From the NCBI GenBank assembly GCA_000697335.1, contig JNEM01013115.1:1-24517 (forward strand): a stretch of DNA of 24,517 bases, read 5' to 3'. A model generated the notes under the pieces. The model was not told the origin of the DNA and ran no database searches. It saw only the letters and a list, made by a program, of their open reading frames with translations. The stretch comes from Conidiobolus incongruus B7586. Lineage: Eukaryota; Entomophthoromycota; Entomophthoromycetes; Entomophthorales; Conidiobolaceae. The position numbers and the translations under genes were made by a program. Shown piece by piece: positions 22,586 to 24,517 of this stretch. The first letter of the stretch is position 1, and every line of letters begins with the position of its first letter.

Positions 22586-22611
22586 TTCCCATTATTTAAA
22601 TTACAAAGTAA
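22586..22611 (-). repeat. Mariner copy 3 terminal repeat (3' end)
   Basis: On the minus strand reads TTACTTTG at the outside and AATAATGGGAA at the inside, with TA at 22612-22613. The adjoining TTTTTTGTGATT is shared with copy 1's 3' end (14511 onward). Confidence 0.9.
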
Positions 22612-24517
22612 TAACATTCAAAAAAATAAAATTTAATATTTTAAAATAATATTTATTCAATTATTTATTAAATACAAAGAATCTTAAAAAATAAATCTAT
22701 TAATAAAGAAAACAAGTAAGCAAAATTAATAATAAATATAAGAGGCTAAAAAAAATATAGTATTTTAAATAAAAATAATAATTCATATAAATAAAATAAA
22801 ATTCAAAATATAACAATAGCTTAAAAATCTTTTTGTGGTATTTTTCGAATATATTAAATTTAAGAAACACTCCCATAATAAATAGAAACTTTATTTAGTT
22901 TTAATATATCAAGCATTTTCAAGTATTATTATCCATTATTCAAATTTTTATTCAATTAAATTATATATGTTATTTTGTATTATATAAGATTTAATTATAA
23001 ATTGAATATAATATACTTTATAGTTTATTTCAAGATCAACTTCATAATTTTTAGGTTCATTAGATTATTATTAAAATTTATATTAATTAAAACTCTTTGT
23101 GGATATAATAAAATATAAAATAAATTGACTTATATAAAAAATATTAAGATTATTTCATATTTTGAATCAACTGATTTAATTTTATTAAGTATAACACAAG
23201 TAATATTTTTGAATATATACAAATATCTATTAAGTTCTTATTAGCTGTTAAATTATTTAATTCAACTTTTTTATCAGATAACCATAAAATATATGATATA
23301 TGGTATAAAAGTATCTTAATTTATTTTTTCATATTAAATTAATTTAATATTAAAATTTATAATATTATATAAAGAATAAAGATTAAAAAAATAAATATGA
23401 TTTATATTAGATATTTGCAATATCAAATATAATAAAGGTTAAAATAAGTCAAGGAATATAAATTAATATTGAATTAATAATAGAGTTAATATAATAAATC
23501 TTATGTTTTGATTGATTTAATAAATATTCAGCTTTAAATACTGGTTTCTATACTCTAACTATATAATTAAAATTGATTCAATTATAGTTAACTTTATTTG
23601 ACTATTTTTATATTCAATAAAAATACTATAATATGCAATAACCTAAAAATAAAATTTTCATTTTTACTAAGTAAAATGTAGTCAAAAGCATTTTCAATAT
23701 GAATTATATAATATTACATATAATATAGAAAGATTTTAAAATTAAATTTTTAGATAAAATATAAAAAAAACATTTATGCTAAAAATAACTTTGACTAAAT
23801 TATAATGATCAAATAATTATTTAGGGAAATCTCTTAATTAAAATTAATTCAAAGCAAAGGTTTATTAGGAAACTATCACAAATAAATATAAAAAATCAAT
23901 TGAAACCCCATATTTAGGGTTTTGCTCTGTATCCCAAAATTAGAATAATAAATGTAAATTTCATCTAATAACTAATCTATTTGATTTTTTCCATAATTTG
24001 CATTTGACTGTAATATCCATTAATAAGGAAGTAAAAATATTTTATAGATTTAATTTGACATTTTTGAAGAATATTTGATTTTAAGACTTTTTAATATAAC
24101 TAAATAAGCCATAGAATATTTTATAACATTTGATATAATATAAGAATTACCTTATAATCAAAAAATATGAAATTTTTTAAATTGTATTTATATATATATA
24201 TAATAACTTTCAGGAATAAAAATATATTAAAGTTAAATAGGGATTTATATATTAAATGAGATTATTAATTATCTTATATATATTTTATATATTTAATATT
24301 TCAAACTTATGATATAATTAAAAAAAAGAAATTAAGAATTTTCCTATTTTTTTAAATAATAAAAAAAACTTATCAATATAATTTTTTTTTCTTTTTGATA
24401 TTATTATTTTTTTTCAATTATTTTTAAAACCATTAATTTTTCAATAATTAAAACTTTTATAATTAATATAATAAATAAAACTATTATATCAGACTAACTA
24501 ATATATAATAACTAATA
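22612..24517. other. AT-rich spacer to window end
   Basis: About 1.9 kb of nearly pure A/T with no supported gene. A small inverted repeat, AACCC with GGGTT, occurs around 23904-23921; its single TTTAGGG is not a telomere array. Nothing else stands out. Confidence 0.65.

Larger units (their letters stand above)
21305..22611 (+). mobile_element. Mariner transposon copy 3, full length, dead
   Basis: A 1307-bp member of the same family, inverted relative to copies 1 and 2, so its transposase reads on the plus strand. Ends are at 21305-21330 and 22586-22611, with TA at 21303-21304 and 22612-22613. It is close to copy 1 over most of its length. With copy 2 it forms a large inverted pair around 20151-21304. 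It cannot be active: the frame is interrupted and two of three catalytic Asp codons have changed. Confidence 0.92.

Noticed and set aside
23904-23921. TTTAGGG near the end, considered as telomere repeat
   Set aside because: A single unit within a small inverted repeat, with no tandem array.
1-24517. tRNA, rRNA, CRISPR arrays, LTR or capsid-bearing elements
   Set aside because: No tRNA-like T-arm sequences, no rRNA stretches, no regularly spaced direct repeats, and no recognisable reverse transcriptase, integrase or capsid motifs were seen.

Overview
The window is very AT-rich DNA with no operons, no bacterial-type promoters and no tRNA or rRNA genes. Only three intact protein genes are visible, all on the minus strand. 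All three encode secreted zinc aminopeptidases of peptidase family M28, closest in motif layout to the fungal secreted leucine aminopeptidases. The mix of strongly AT-biased spacers, intronless genes with clearly higher G+C, and old mariner transposons suggests a eukaryote. An AT-rich, probably early-diverging fungus is my best guess. It rests on the aminopeptidase subfamily and the base composition, not on a marker gene.

Layout: 1-1384 is AT-rich spacer. 1385-2932 (+) is the relic of a protein gene I do not recognise; its best part is an unbroken 164-codon stretch at 2441-2932. 2933-5914 is spacer. 5915-6997 (-) is aminopeptidase A. 9200-9640 (-) is a decayed fourth aminopeptidase, most like A. 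12694-13785 (-) is aminopeptidase B. 14485-15776 is a full-length but dead mariner (copy 1). 16463-17551 (-) is aminopeptidase C. 18870-20150 (copy 2) and 21305-22611 (copy 3) are two further dead copies of the same mariner family, facing opposite ways. The rest, to 24517, is AT-rich spacer.

How it fits together: this is a same-strand tandem array of one secreted exopeptidase family (three intact, one dead) that has grown by duplication and is being filled with transposons. B and C are the closest pair; A and the pseudogene form the other branch. The proteins would enter the secretory pathway and remove N-terminal residues from extracellular peptides. This could support nutrient uptake from protein, or attack on a host or prey. 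The mariner copies share a 26-bp terminal inverted repeat at all six ends, flanking TA dinucleotides at all six ends, and the D,D34D catalytic pattern. Much of the damage in copy 1 is stop codons at expected Trp and Gln sites with the frame kept, which points to C-to-T / G-to-A decay. I found no convincing unknown defence, toxin or phage-like system.
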